Origin: Natrinema thermotolerans DSM 11552 | GTDB lineage: Archaea; Halobacteriota; Halobacteria; Halobacteriales; Natrialbaceae | Length of the DNA stretch: 53,169 nt | Direction: 5' to 3' | Assembly (NCBI GenBank): GCA_000337115.1 | Contig: AOIR01000063.1 | Coordinates: 63,619 to 116,787, forward strand | Shown here: positions 34,730-44,335 of the stretch, piece by piece | Numbering within the stretch: position 1 is the stretch's first letter | Layout: the number at the start of each line of letters is the position of its first letter | Notes under the pieces: generated by a model | What the model was told of the DNA's origin: nothing | Database searches by the model: none | The model's input: only the letters and a program-made list of their open reading frames with translations | Program-made: the position numbers and the translations under genes

Positions 34730-35958
34730 GCGTTCGCGGGGCGATCGTCCGGCTTCGGGCTGTTACGGGACTGGCGCTTGCACAGCTCCGACGCGCGCCC
34801 GGCCGGACGACGCTGACCGTCCTCGCGGTCACGCTCGCGGTGCTGTCGGTGACGGTCCTGGCCAGCCTCGGCGTCGGCGTCGTCGACAAGGGAGAGCAGG
34901 GGCTTGACAACGCCGGACGGGACATCTGGATCTCGCGGGAACCGGTCGATCCGTCGGCCAGCGGGACGGCGAACCCGATCTCGGGGGCACACGCGAGGGC
35001 GGCCGAACTCTCCGCACGGGAGGACGTCGACGCCGCGTCGCCGATCGCGATGTACGACGTCTACGTTGGAACCGAGCCCTCGAACTTGCAGCGCCACCCC
35101 GCGGTCGGCGTCCAGGAGACCCACGACGGGTTCGACTTCGAGGCCGGCAACGGGTTCGAGGTCGATCCGGAAACTGCGGCGACGCCGCCCCCCGACGACC
35201 CCCAGCGCGAGGAAATCGTGATCGATCCGCGGGTCGCCGAGGACCTCGGCGTCTCGGTCGGCGACACGATCCACGTCGGAACCAGCCGGGAGACGGCGGC
35301 GAGCCACGAGTTCACGGTGATCGGAATCTCCGGCTACTACTCGCAGTATCTGGGCTCGCCGGCCGTGACGGTCCCGTTGGGCGACCTGCAGGCCGTCGCC
35401 GGCACCGACGGGACCGATCGGGCGACGTTCATCACCGCCGACGTGGCGGACGATGCCGACCGCGAGACCGTCGCCGCCGACCTCGATGCCGAGTACCCCG
35501 AGTACGACGTTCGGACCAGCGATAACCAGATCCAGTCCGTCCTCGAGGAGCGATCGATCGTCCTCGCCAGCGGGATCACGCTGGTCGGGCTGGCCGTCCT
35601 CGGCGGGGCGGTCCTGACAGCCAACCTGTTCGCGCTGGTCGCCCACCAGCAACGCGAGCAGCTCGCGGCGCTGCGGGCGATCGGGCTCTCCCGCGGGCTG
35701 CTCGCCGGGGTGATCGGCACGCAGGGGCTGTTGATCGGGCTGTTCGGCGGCCTCCTCGGACTGGCGGCGACGCCGCCGGCCGTGATCGGACTGAACCGGC
35801 TCTCCGCGTCAGTGCTGGGCTTCGAAGAACTGCTCCGGACGCCGCCCGCGGTCTACGCTGGGGGCCTCGCGCTCGCGCTGGCCGTCGGGACGGTCGTTGC
35901 GCTCGTTGCCGGCTGGCGGGCCGGCCGCTACGCCCGCATTGAACACCTCGAGGCCTGA
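34726..35958 (+). CDS. FtsX-like ABC permease, second
   Basis: A 410-residue permease with the same four-helix plan: helix 1 near 25-50 (TLTVLAVTLAVLSVTVLASL), an extracytoplasmic MacB-like domain, and a C-terminal FtsX domain with ALVAHQQREQLAALRAIGLS. It begins with a strong GGAGGTG Shine-Dalgarno seven bases before the ATG. Two different permeases with one ATPase suggest a heterodimeric transporter, as in LolCDE-type systems. Confidence 0.88.
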   Translation: MSVRGAIVRLRAVTGLALAQLRRAPGRTTLTVLAVTLAVLSVTVLASLGVGVVDKGEQGLDNAGRDIWISREPVDPSASGTANPISGAHARAAELSAREDVDAASPIAMYDVYVGTEPSNLQRHPAVGVQETHDGFDFEAGNGFEVDPETAATPPPDDPQREEIVIDPRVAEDLGVSVGDTIHVGTSRETAASHEFTVIGISGYYSQYLGSPAVTVPLGDLQAVAGTDGTDRATFITADVADDADRETVAADLDAEYPEYDVRTSDNQIQSVLEERSIVLASGITLVGLAVLGGAVLTANLFALVAHQQREQLAALRAIGLSRGLLAGVIGTQGLLIGLFGGLLGLAATPPAVIGLNRLSASVLGFEELLRTPPAVYAGGLALALAVGTVVALVAGWRAGRYARIEHLEA

Positions 35959-36035
35959 GTGACGGCTGGAGTCCGACAACCCTGCCGGCGTATCCACGCC
36001 GAAGCCACTTGGGGGCCGGAGCCGTACGGGTCGCG

Positions 36036-36680
36036 ATGCGAGTACGCACACCCGATAGCGAGCGACAGCGGACGGCCGGCGCGGGACCGACGACCGCGTC
36101 ACGCCTGCGGGGGCTCGCCCGCCATCTCCTGACCGCAATCGGCCTGCTCACGGTCACGTACGCCGTGTTGCGACTACTCGGGCCGCGAGACGACGTCCCG
36201 ATCCAGTCGGTCGACGAGGCGAAGGAGGAAATGGAGGAGGTACTCCCCGAGGGGGTCACGGACCGTGCCGCCGACGCCGTCCCCGACGACTCGTCGGTCG
36301 ACACGATACGGAACCGCCTGCAGGCCACCGATCGCGACGTCACGCCGACGACGATCGACGGCCCTCGAAGCGAGGCCTCGGCGTTCGACCCCGGCGTCAC
36401 CCCGTCCGAAGAGGAACAGGGAAATGACGACGTGACCGGGTTCGAGGGCGACAGCGAAACCGAATCCGGCGGCTCCGAGACGGACTCGAGCGGCGCCGCC
36501 ATCGACGACGGCGAGGCAACGGCCGACTCCACCGACGGCGATCTCTCCGACGCGGGGATCGCCGAACGAATCGAGCCCGATGCCGGGGACGAACCCGTGG
36601 AACCCGGCGAGATGGCGGTCGACGAGGGGGTCGCAGAGAACCTCGCCGACGAGATCGACGCCGACGAACCCGAAGAGTGA
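36036..36680 (+). CDS. Membrane-anchored acidic protein of unknown function
   Basis: A 214-residue protein with one N-terminal hydrophobic helix (about 34-50, HLLTAIGLLTVTYAVLRLL) and a long soluble tail, acidic and probably disordered apart from a helix around DEAKEEMEEVLPEG. The orientation is likely N-in or N-out with the tail carrying many D/E/S/G residues. ATG 36036 is preferred over a frame starting nine codons earlier. It is transcribed with the neighbouring genes but has separate spacing (77 and 73 bp). No family is recognised. Confidence 0.6.
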   Translation: MRVRTPDSERQRTAGAGPTTASRLRGLARHLLTAIGLLTVTYAVLRLLGPRDDVPIQSVDEAKEEMEEVLPEGVTDRAADAVPDDSSVDTIRNRLQATDRDVTPTTIDGPRSEASAFDPGVTPSEEEQGNDDVTGFEGDSETESGGSETDSSGAAIDDGEATADSTDGDLSDAGIAERIEPDAGDEPVEPGEMAVDEGVAENLADEIDADEPEE

Positions 36681-36753
36681 GACGACCCTCGAAGGGCCCT
36701 CGGAGTCACCGGAAACGTGGTGCTTATCCGCCGCTCGTCCCTACCGTATTCCG

Positions 36754-39588
36754 ATGACTGACGGGGACGTCGCGGCGTTTACGCACCTCGGAGCGACGGT
36801 CCGCGGGGCGCTCTCCGAACGCGGCTTTTCGCAACCGACGGCACCACAGCGGCTGGCGATCCCGCCGCTCGCCGCCGGCGAGAACACGCTGGTGATCGCG
36901 CCCACCGGGAGCGGCAAGACCGAGACGGCGATGTTGCCCGTCTTCGATCACCTGGTCGCCGAGGAAGGACCGCCGGAGGGGTTGGGCGCGCTCTATATCA
37001 CCCCGCTGCGGGCGCTCAACCGCGACATGCGCGAGCGCCTCGAGTGGTGGGGCGAGTACCTCGACCTCGCAGTCGACGTCCGCCACGGCGACACCACCGA
37101 CTACCAGCGGCGCAAGCAGGCCGAGGACCCGCCGGACGTGCTGATCACGACGCCCGAGACGGTCCAGGCGATGCTCACCGGCGAGCGGCTGCGCGAGGCG
37201 CTCGCCGACGTCTCCCACGTCGTGATCGACGAGGTCCACGAACTCGCCGCCTCCAAGCGGGGCGCGCAGTTGGCGATCGGCCTCGAGCGACTGCGCGATC
37301 TCGCCGGCCCGTTCCAGCGGATCGGACTCTCGGCGACGGTCGGCGATCCCGGCGAGGTCGGGCAGTTCCTGACGGGGGGCCGACCCTGCGAGATCCGGGA
37401 GATCGACGTGGGGAGCAACGTCGACGTGACGGTCCGCGAGCCCGCGGTTACCGACGAGGACGAGCGGCTGGCCGGGGAACTGATGACCGAAGCCGATACC
37501 GCCAGCCACGTCCGGCTGATCCGCGATCTGGTCGCCGATCACGAGTCGACCCTGATCTTCGTCAACACCCGCCAGACCGCCGAGGCGCTTGGGTCGCGAT
37601 TCAAGGAACTCGACCTCCCGATCGGTGTCCACCACGGATCGCTCTCGAAGGAGGCCCGGATCGACGTCGAGGATCGGTTCAAGGCCGGCGAGATCGACGG
37701 GCTCCTCTGTACCTCGTCGATGGAACTGGGCATCGACGTGGGACAGGTCGATCACGTGATCCAGTACAAGAGCCCCAGACAGGTCACCCGACTCCTCCAG
37801 CGGATCGGCCGCGCGGGCCATCGACAGGACGAGGTCTCGAGCGGGACGATCGTGACGACCCGCCCGGACGACACCTTCGAGGCGCTGTCGATCGCCCGAC
37901 GGGCCCGCGACGGCGAGGTCGAACCGGCGGCGATCCACGAGGGGAGCCTGGACGTGGTCGCCAACCAGTTGCCCGCGATCGTCCAGAGCCGCGGCGACAC
38001 GTACCTCGACGAGGCGCTCGAGACGATCACTCGCTCCTATCCGTTCCGAAACGTACCCGAGGCGACGATCCGCGAGATCGCAGGGGAACTGGACCGCAAT
38101 CGAATCCTCTGGTTCGACGAGGGCGAGGACCGCATCGAGACCACCGGCGGTACGTGGCAGTACGTCTACGCGAACCTCTCGATGATCCCCGACGAGGAGA
38201 CCTACGAGGTCCACGACATCGCCTCGGGGGGCCAGATCGGGACCCTGGACGAGCGCTTCGTCGTCAACTTCGCCCAGCCCGGCGAGGTGTTCATCCAACG
38301 GGGCGAGATGTGGCGGATCGCCGAGATCGACGACGAGGAGGGGACGGTAAAGGTCAGCCCGATCGAGGATCCCGCGGGCGAAGTCCCCTCGTGGATCGGC
38401 CAGGAGATCCCCGTCCCCGCCGCCGTCGCGGGGGAAGTCGGCGAGATCCGGGCCGTCGCCGAACCCCAGTTCACAGCCGGGGCCGACGCCGCCGCGGTCG
38501 GCCGGGAACTCACGGGTCGGTATCCGGCTGACGAGTACACGCTGACCGAGGCCTGCACGCAACTCGCACAACAGGTCGAGGCCGACGCACCGATGCCGAC
38601 GGCCGACCGGCTGGTCCTCGAGCGCCGCGGGCGGACGATCGTCCTCAACGCGCCCTTCGGCCACACGGCCAACGAGACGCTCGGACGGGTGCTGTCGGCG
38701 CTGCTGGGCCAGCGGGCCGGCTCCTCGGTGGGCCTCGAGACGGATCCCTACCGGATCGAACTCGAGGTGCCGAACTCGATCGCGACCAGTGAGGTACTCG
38801 AGGTCATCGAGGAGACCGACCCGGACCACGTCGAGGCGATCGTCGAACTCGGACTCAAAAATTCCGACGCGCTCGCCTTCCGGCTGGCGCAGGTCTCGGC
38901 GAAGTTCGGCGCGTTAAAGCGCTGGCAGGGCTCGGGCCGACTCTCGAACGATCGCCTGCTGGCGGCCCTGGAGGACACCCCCATGTACGAGGAAGCGATC
39001 CGGGAGGTGTTCCACGAGGACCTCGATATCGAACGCGCGAGTGCGGTCCTTGAGCGGCTCCAGTCGGGCGACCTCGAACTGGTGACCCACCGCGGCCACA
39101 CGCCGATCGGGAAGGGGGGCCGGTCGTCAGGCGGTAAGGAACTGCTCGCACCCGAAAACGCCGACGCGAGCGTCATCGAGACGGTCCGGGAGCGCCTGCA
39201 GAACGATCGGGTCATCCTGCTGTGTACCCACTGTACGGAGTGGAAGGTGAAGACGAAAGTCAAGCGGGTGGCCGACCAGCCCGAGTGCCCGGAATGTGGC
39301 TCGACCCGAATCGCCTCGCTGAACCCGTGGGCCGACGAGATGGTCCAGGCGGTCCGAGCCCAGGAAAAAGACGAGGAACAACAGCGAATGACCGAACGCG
39401 CGTTCCGGGCCGCGAGCCTCGTCCAGAGTCACGGCAAGCAGGCCGTGATCGCGATGGCCGCCCGCGGGGTCGGGCCGCACAACGCCGCCCAGATCATCAA
39501 CAAACTCCGCGAGGACGAAGCGGAGTTCTATCGCGACATCCTCTCGAAAGAGCGGGAGTACGCCCGGACCCAGTCGTTCTGGGACTGA
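36754..39588 (+). CDS. lhr2: Lhr-type DEAD/DEAH-box helicase (aLhr2-like)
   Basis: A 944-residue superfamily 2 helicase. Walker A APTGSGKTE is at 49-57 and the DEVH box is at 159-162. SATVGDP, the helicase motif V/VI region CTSSMELGIDVGQ and LLQRIGRAGHR follow. The Lhr-specific winged helix and beta-barrel core come next, and the C-terminal region has a zinc knuckle CTHC with CPEC. Archaeal Lhr-core helicases act on DNA/RNA forks and hybrids in repair or RNA metabolism. TGCTTATCC 25-33 nt before the ATG suggests a leaderless mRNA. Confidence 0.92.
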   Translation: MTDGDVAAFTHLGATVRGALSERGFSQPTAPQRLAIPPLAAGENTLVIAPTGSGKTETAMLPVFDHLVAEEGPPEGLGALYITPLRALNRDMRERLEWWGEYLDLAVDVRHGDTTDYQRRKQAEDPPDVLITTPETVQAMLTGERLREALADVSHVVIDEVHELAASKRGAQLAIGLERLRDLAGPFQRIGLSATVGDPGEVGQFLTGGRPCEIREIDVGSNVDVTVREPAVTDEDERLAGELMTEADTASHVRLIRDLVADHESTLIFVNTRQTAEALGSRFKELDLPIGVHHGSLSKEARIDVEDRFKAGEIDGLLCTSSMELGIDVGQVDHVIQYKSPRQVTRLLQRIGRAGHRQDEVSSGTIVTTRPDDTFEALSIARRARDGEVEPAAIHEGSLDVVANQLPAIVQSRGDTYLDEALETITRSYPFRNVPEATIREIAGELDRNRILWFDEGEDRIETTGGTWQYVYANLSMIPDEETYEVHDIASGGQIGTLDERFVVNFAQPGEVFIQRGEMWRIAEIDDEEGTVKVSPIEDPAGEVPSWIGQEIPVPAAVAGEVGEIRAVAEPQFTAGADAAAVGRELTGRYPADEYTLTEACTQLAQQVEADAPMPTADRLVLERRGRTIVLNAPFGHTANETLGRVLSALLGQRAGSSVGLETDPYRIELEVPNSIATSEVLEVIEETDPDHVEAIVELGLKNSDALAFRLAQVSAKFGALKRWQGSGRLSNDRLLAALEDTPMYEEAIREVFHEDLDIERASAVLERLQSGDLELVTHRGHTPIGKGGRSSGGKELLAPENADASVIETVRERLQNDRVILLCTHCTEWKVKTKVKRVADQPECPECGSTRIASLNPWADEMVQAVRAQEKDEEQQRMTERAFRAASLVQSHGKQAVIAMAARGVGPHNAAQIINKLREDEAEFYRDILSKEREYARTQSFWD

Positions 39589-39665
39589 AACCCCCTTCGT
39601 CTGCACCCGCTGTCCGGCTCGTGCCATCCGTAACGGCCATACGAGTCGGTCGCCTCAGTTCTCCC

Positions 39666-40418
39666 ATGAACGTCGCGCCGGGGGCCTGGAAGTACGCTAT
39701 CGTTCCGCTACTCGCCGCCCCGTTCGCACTCGTTATCAGCGTCACCGCGAGCCTCGTCGCGCTCGCGGTCGGCGCCGGTACTCTCGCCTTTTTCCGCGAT
39801 CCCGACCGTACCCCGCCGCCGACCGGCGTCGTCTCGCCGGCCGACGGGAACGTCTCGGTTCTCCGGGAAGAGGGCGACCGCGTCCGGCTGGGAATCTTCA
39901 TGAACGTCTGGCACGTCCACGTCGTCCGCGCGCCCTTCGCCGGCCGCGTCACCGACGTCGAACACGTCTCCGGTGCCAACCGCCCCGCCTTTTCGAAGGA
40001 GTCCGACCGCAACGAACGCGTCCACGTCCGCCTCGAGACCGATTCGCCGAACCTGCCGTCCGTGGCAGACGCCGACTCCGCTGCGGTCGAGACCGACGGA
40101 TCGGCGTCCCATCCCGACGAACCCGACTCCGACGCCGAGGTGACCCTGATCGCCGGGGCGTTCGCCCGTCGGATCCACCCCTACGCCGAGCGTGGCGACG
40201 CCCTCGAGCGCGGCGACCGCATCGGCCATATTGCCTTCGGCAGCCGCGTCGACCTGCTCTTTCCGCCGACCGTCGACATCGAGGACGTTGCCGTCGATAT
40301 CGGCGACTCGATGACCGCCGGCGAAACCGTCGTCCTCGAGTCGGGCCCCGGCGAACTCGGCGAGGGGTTCGACCTCGAGGTCGGTTCGGGCTCTGGCTCA
40401 GACGGTCGGGACGAGTAA
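39666..40418 (+). CDS. asd: Archaetidylserine decarboxylase
   Basis: A pyruvoyl-dependent membrane enzyme that makes archaetidylethanolamine from archaetidylserine. The 250-residue proenzyme has an N-terminal hydrophobic hairpin (about 10-45), FFRDPDRTPP, the ADGNVSVL and FMNVWHVHVVRAPF motifs, and the self-cleavage GS in HIAFGSRVDLLFP, where the serine becomes the pyruvoyl group. A low-complexity acidic insert lies between residues 125 and 160. The usual partner gene for archaetidylserine synthase is not adjacent. Confidence 0.9.
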   Translation: MNVAPGAWKYAIVPLLAAPFALVISVTASLVALAVGAGTLAFFRDPDRTPPPTGVVSPADGNVSVLREEGDRVRLGIFMNVWHVHVVRAPFAGRVTDVEHVSGANRPAFSKESDRNERVHVRLETDSPNLPSVADADSAAVETDGSASHPDEPDSDAEVTLIAGAFARRIHPYAERGDALERGDRIGHIAFGSRVDLLFPPTVDIEDVAVDIGDSMTAGETVVLESGPGELGEGFDLEVGSGSGSDGRDE

Positions 40419-40503
40419 CGACTTCGCGGCCGCGCCTGCACCGATCCCGTTCGGTCGCGACCGGGAGCGGACCTTTATCCGACAGCGAGCGGCCAACACG
40501 GCC

Positions 40504-40866
40504 GTGATCGACCTCGACTGGGAGATCGACCGCATCGACGGCGTGACGCTCGTGTCGGCGACGATCGAAACCGCCGCGACGACCCCACAGCGGGTCCGAC
40601 TCGAGAGCCGACTCGATGGCCCCGTCTGGCCGCCGACGGACGGCGATCGGACTGCGGCGTGGACCGATGCCGTCTGGGAGGGCGTGATCGAACCCGACCG
40701 CCGTCACGGAATCGGCTTCGCGAGCCCGGCGTCGCCGGTCGAACCGCCGTTGGCCGTGACTGATCACCGACGGGCCTCGAGCGACCGGTCCCCGAAGCCG
40801 GCGGCCGTCCTGGCCTCGCTGACCGAGTGGAAACCGACACCGACCGTCGTCGGACGAGAGCGATGA
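40504..40866 (+). CDS. Small haloarchaeal protein (DUF7857-like) upstream of a MinD-like gene
   Basis: A 120-residue protein starting at GTG 40504 (MIDLDWEIDRIDGVTLVSA). It is strand-rich at first, with tryptophans in WPPTDGD and WTDAVWEGV, and a less ordered tail. I believe it corresponds to a haloarchaea-specific family labelled DUF7857. CTTTATCC 25-35 nt upstream implies a leaderless GTG start. Its end overlaps the MinD-like ATG by four bases, so the two are translationally coupled and probably act together. Confidence 0.65.
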   Translation: MIDLDWEIDRIDGVTLVSATIETAATTPQRVRLESRLDGPVWPPTDGDRTAAWTDAVWEGVIEPDRRHGIGFASPASPVEPPLAVTDHRRASSDRSPKPAAVLASLTEWKPTPTVVGRER

Positions 40867-41585
40867 TCGTCGCGATCACCGGCGGGAAAGGGGGCGTCGG
40901 CAAGTCGACGCTCGCATTGAACCTCGCGTACGAACTGGACGGGGTCGTCGTCGACGGCGACCTCACGACTCCGGACCTTTCCCATGGCGGCGGCCCCGAT
41001 CTACACGACGTCCTGGCCGACCGTACCGACCCGCTCGAGGCGGTCGACCGACGCGGTCCGGTTCGGCTGCTTCCCTGCGGCCGAACGCTCTCCGGTGCCC
41101 GCGCGGCCGATCTGTCGGCGTTCCCGCGGATCGTTCGACGGCTCGAACGCGAGTTCGGCCGCGTCGTGATCGACTGCCCCGCCGGGCTGGCACGCGACGT
41201 GGGCCGACAACTCGCGAGCGCCCACGCGGCCGTTCTCGTCACGACCCCGACCGAACCCGCACTCACCGACGCCATGCGAACGCGACAGGTCGCACTCGAC
41301 CTCGAGACGCCGATCGCCGCCGTCGCCCTCAACAGGACGTCCGGAGCGGTCGCCGACGGCATCGCCGAGCGAATCGAACGAACCGTCAGCGCCCCGGTAC
41401 GCACCCTTGAGGAGCGGTCGGCCGTTGCCGACGCACAGCGGCGCGGACGTCCCGTTGCCCCCGTCGCTCCCGACTGCCCGGCGGTCGAACCCCTTCGGAC
41501 CCTCGCCCGGCGGCTCGAGCGCTGTACGACGCACGATACCGATCGGAGCGACGCTCACGATCGATCGCCGGCCGCGCTGGACTAG
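40863..41585 (+). CDS. MinD/ParA-like P-loop ATPase
   Basis: A 240-residue ATPase of the SIMIBI class. It has the deviant Walker A KGGVGKST (residues 9-16), switch I VVVDGDLTTPDL, and Walker B VVIDCPAGLARD. The MinD amphipathic C-terminal helix is not obvious; the tail is acidic and histidine-rich. Haloarchaea have several MinD homologues used to place surface structures. The gene is coupled to the DUF7857-like gene and converges on the MinD-RecA fusion 44 bp away. Its partner is unknown. Confidence 0.85.
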   Translation: MIVAITGGKGGVGKSTLALNLAYELDGVVVDGDLTTPDLSHGGGPDLHDVLADRTDPLEAVDRRGPVRLLPCGRTLSGARAADLSAFPRIVRRLEREFGRVVIDCPAGLARDVGRQLASAHAAVLVTTPTEPALTDAMRTRQVALDLETPIAAVALNRTSGAVADGIAERIERTVSAPVRTLEERSAVADAQRRGRPVAPVAPDCPAVEPLRTLARRLERCTTHDTDRSDAHDRSPAALD

Positions 41586-41629
41586 CATAACCCGATACCG
41601 ACCGTCCAGCCGATAACTGGACTCGGCTC

Positions 41630-42919
41630 TCAGGATCGGCTGTCGGTCGCCTCGATCGACGCCGGCGACCGGCCGTCGAACGCGAGCCGGATCCGTTCGG
41701 TCCCCGCGTTGTCACCTCTGAACTTCGAGATCGACAGTGTATGGTCGGTCCCATCCGCTGCCGGCTCCGACTCGAGTTCGAAGACCGCGTCGGCGGCGTG
41801 AAGCGTCGCCGTCCGGTTCGCCGGCACCGCCGGCCCCTCGAGACAGTGCAACAGGCCGATGCTCTCCGTCGCAACCAGCCGTTCCGTGAGCGCGTCGAGA
41901 AAGGAGACGTACGTCGCCCGGTCCGCGGTCTCCATCGCATTCGTCGGATCGACGATGAGCGTCGACGACGCCGGCAGCGTCTCGAGCAACTCCGCCGCGT
42001 CGTCGAGCCCGGTCTCGCCACCGAGGCGGCGCACCGTCGGGTTCCCGGTCTCGATCGCCGCGGCCTCGAGCGCCCGCGAGACGTTCGCCGTTGACCGCTC
42101 GGTCGACAGATAGAGCGTCCCGCGGACGGCGGTCGTTCCGTAAAGCAACTGCTCCGACTGACTGGCGGGCTCCGCGACCACCGCGACGAGTGATCCCGGT
42201 TCCAGTCCGCCCCCGAGCGCGCGATCGAGCGCGTCGATCCCCGTCGGCAGCAACTCCTCGTCGTACGCTACCGGCGTCCGATCCGGAGCCAATCGTCGCT
42301 CTATCGTCCGTGCGATCCCCTCGTAGGCCTCCCGCGTCGCCTCGTCAGTCAGCGGTGCTTCCCCCTCCGGAACCCGCCCCAGAACCGGGACCCGCGTCCA
42401 CGAGTCGACCGCCTCCGGCACGCGGTCGCACCGGTTCACCACCGCGCCGAGTATCGGCACCTCGAGCCGGCGCGCCATCTCGATCGTCGTCTCGGCGGCC
42501 GTGAGACTGCGTTCCGTTTCCGTCGTGACCACGATCACCCCGTCGGCGGCCGACAGCGCTTCGACGACGTCCGGGCCCGCACCCGACGGGCAATCCACGA
42601 ACGCCCGCTCGGTCGCCTTCTCGAGCCGATCGAACGCTGCCTCGAAGTCGACCCGGTCGGACGGCTCCGGTGCCGCGACCAGCCCTGCGTCGTCCGTCCG
42701 CGGGCTCGACTGGACGACCGTCTCGGCGACGGCCGACTCGGACTCGAGCGCCGCGAGCGTCGGCTCCCGATCGACACCACCGGCCACGTGGAGGTTCGGT
42801 AATTGGCGGTCGGCATCGACCGCGATCGCCGTCGTCGTCTCCCGTGTGACCGCCTCCGCGAGTCCGATCGTCGTCACCGTCTTTCCACAGCCGCCTTTCG
42901 CTCCTGCGATAGCGATCAT
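41630..42919 (-). CDS. MinD-like ATPase fused to a RecA/KaiC-like domain
   Basis: A 429-residue two-domain protein. Residues 1-215 form a MinD/ParA ATPase with deviant Walker A KGGCGKT (8-14), DADRQLPNLH and FVDCPSGAGPD. Residues from about 225 form a RecA/KaiC-like domain opening LLPTGIDALDRALGGGLEPG. In this second domain the P-loop position reads AEPASQSEQ and lacks the GxxxxGK[T/S] lysine, so it probably binds partners rather than hydrolysing ATP. It is convergent with the other MinD-like gene. The role is unknown; control of a surface machine or of polarity is inferred only from family. Confidence 0.8.
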   Translation of the reverse strand: MIAIAGAKGGCGKTVTTIGLAEAVTRETTTAIAVDADRQLPNLHVAGGVDREPTLAALESESAVAETVVQSSPRTDDAGLVAAPEPSDRVDFEAAFDRLEKATERAFVDCPSGAGPDVVEALSAADGVIVVTTETERSLTAAETTIEMARRLEVPILGAVVNRCDRVPEAVDSWTRVPVLGRVPEGEAPLTDEATREAYEGIARTIERRLAPDRTPVAYDEELLPTGIDALDRALGGGLEPGSLVAVVAEPASQSEQLLYGTTAVRGTLYLSTERSTANVSRALEAAAIETGNPTVRRLGGETGLDDAAELLETLPASSTLIVDPTNAMETADRATYVSFLDALTERLVATESIGLLHCLEGPAVPANRTATLHAADAVFELESEPAADGTDHTLSISKFRGDNAGTERIRLAFDGRSPASIEATDSRS

Positions 42920-43120
42920 AGCGACAGTCCCGCGGCTTCCTTTTTGAACGTCCGCCCGCTCCGTCTCGCCGTTCTCGAGTCGGTTTCGGTCGCTCGCTCA
43001 GTGCTGCCGGATCCGCGTATCATCTGTCGGTCCGTCACGGGCTGGTGTTACCTCTCGGAAATCACAGTCCGGATAGAAGATAAAGATTTTACAGTATGGG
43101 TTTAATTTTGAGATTATACT

Positions 43121-44335
43121 ATGGGTTTCAAACCGAACCGAACTCGCCGGACCTGGCTGGCGAGTTGTGCCAGTGCCGTTGCCGGCGTTTCGGTCCTCGC
43201 TGGCTGTACGAGCGACAGTTCCGAAACGAACGAGGACGAACCCGAGAACGACGACGACGCGCTTTCAGCCGACACGTGGCCTATGTACGGCGTTGACCCA
43301 CAGAACACGGGGTATCATCCGACGGCGACCGGTCCAACCGGTGACGAAGTGCGATTGCGGAAAGTCTTCGAAGGCGAGGGATCGATCAGTAACAGCCCTG
43401 TCATCGTCGACGACATGCTCTATGTCGCTGCGAACACTCACTTATACGCGGTCGATTTAGAAACGGAGGAACTCGAGTGGCAAAAAGAAGTCAACGCGTC
43501 TCCTGCGGCGCATCCCGCTGCTGGCGATGACCGAGTGTTCGCCGGCACGAGAGATGGGATCGTTGCGGCCGATCTCGAGGACGGCGAAATACGATGGCGG
43601 AACGACATTGGGATTAGTAGCGTCAATCCCGTGCCGGTGAATGATGGTGTGGTCGGGACGGAAAACCTATTTCTTCATTATTTCGATCGCGAAAATGGCG
43701 ATGAACATACGCTTCATGATATGCGTGAACATCAGGGTGGCCGTCCCTATACGGACGTTCCTGCAGTTGATAACGGAAATGCATATTTTGTTAGTGAAAA
43801 TACGGTCTATGCAGTAGATATTGAAAACGGCAGAATTCAGTGGCAGTTTGAGAATACGACAGAAAAGCCACTAGGAGAAAGTAATCCAGCAGTCGTAGAT
43901 GGTACAGTCTATCTTGGTGGTGAAGATCAACATCTATACGCAATCAAAGAGGGCGAAGAAAGATGGAGTCTAGAAATTGACGAACCAATAGTATCTAGTC
44001 CGTCGATTACAGAGGACACAGTCTATTTCGGTGGTGGTGGGACCGGATCTCAGGACTTTTTTGCTATTGATATTGAAAGTCAGACTAATTATTGGGGTCC
44101 AAAAGATCTTCGGTACAGTGTGACGGCAAAACCAATAGTTACCGATGATATTGTGTACGTGTCTAGTTATTTTGATTTATTAGCATTTGATGCAGACGAC
44201 GGGGCTGTAAAATGGCGTCTCAAAGAATTTGGAGAAGACGATGGCGAGTCCATTAGGGCACCTCCTGCTATTTCCAACGAATCGCTCTACATTCCCACAT
44301 CGGAAGGGAACATCTATGCTGTAGAAGATGATTAA
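43121..44335 (+). CDS. PQQ-type beta-propeller lipoprotein
   Basis: A 404-residue exported protein with N-terminal twin arginines (RTRRTWLAS), a lipobox LAGC at about residues 26-29 and an acidic linker. A repeated beta-propeller follows, whose blades carry YAVDLETEELEWQ, VAADLEDGEIRWR and LYAIKEGEERWS. This is the PQQ-like (BamB/WD-type) repeat family, extracellular and membrane-tethered; it need not bind PQQ. The first 180 codons are GC-rich, while from about 43650 the gene is clearly AT-rich. Its stop overlaps that of the convergent pilus-locus gene by three bases. Confidence 0.85.
   Translation: MGFKPNRTRRTWLASCASAVAGVSVLAGCTSDSSETNEDEPENDDDALSADTWPMYGVDPQNTGYHPTATGPTGDEVRLRKVFEGEGSISNSPVIVDDMLYVAANTHLYAVDLETEELEWQKEVNASPAAHPAAGDDRVFAGTRDGIVAADLEDGEIRWRNDIGISSVNPVPVNDGVVGTENLFLHYFDRENGDEHTLHDMREHQGGRPYTDVPAVDNGNAYFVSENTVYAVDIENGRIQWQFENTTEKPLGESNPAVVDGTVYLGGEDQHLYAIKEGEERWSLEIDEPIVSSPSITEDTVYFGGGGTGSQDFFAIDIESQTNYWGPKDLRYSVTAKPIVTDDIVYVSSYFDLLAFDADDGAVKWRLKEFGEDDGESIRAPPAISNESLYIPTSEGNIYAVEDD

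Noticed and set aside
36724-38829. 701-codon minus-strand frame opposite the Lhr-type helicase
   Set aside because: Antisense shadow of a strongly conserved gene, with no promoter and no recognisable domain.
43096-43120. Alternative ATG in the direct repeat TATGGGTTT before the beta-propeller gene
   Set aside because: The two copies are 25 bases apart, so the upstream ATG is out of frame; only 43121 leads to a Tat lipoprotein signal.
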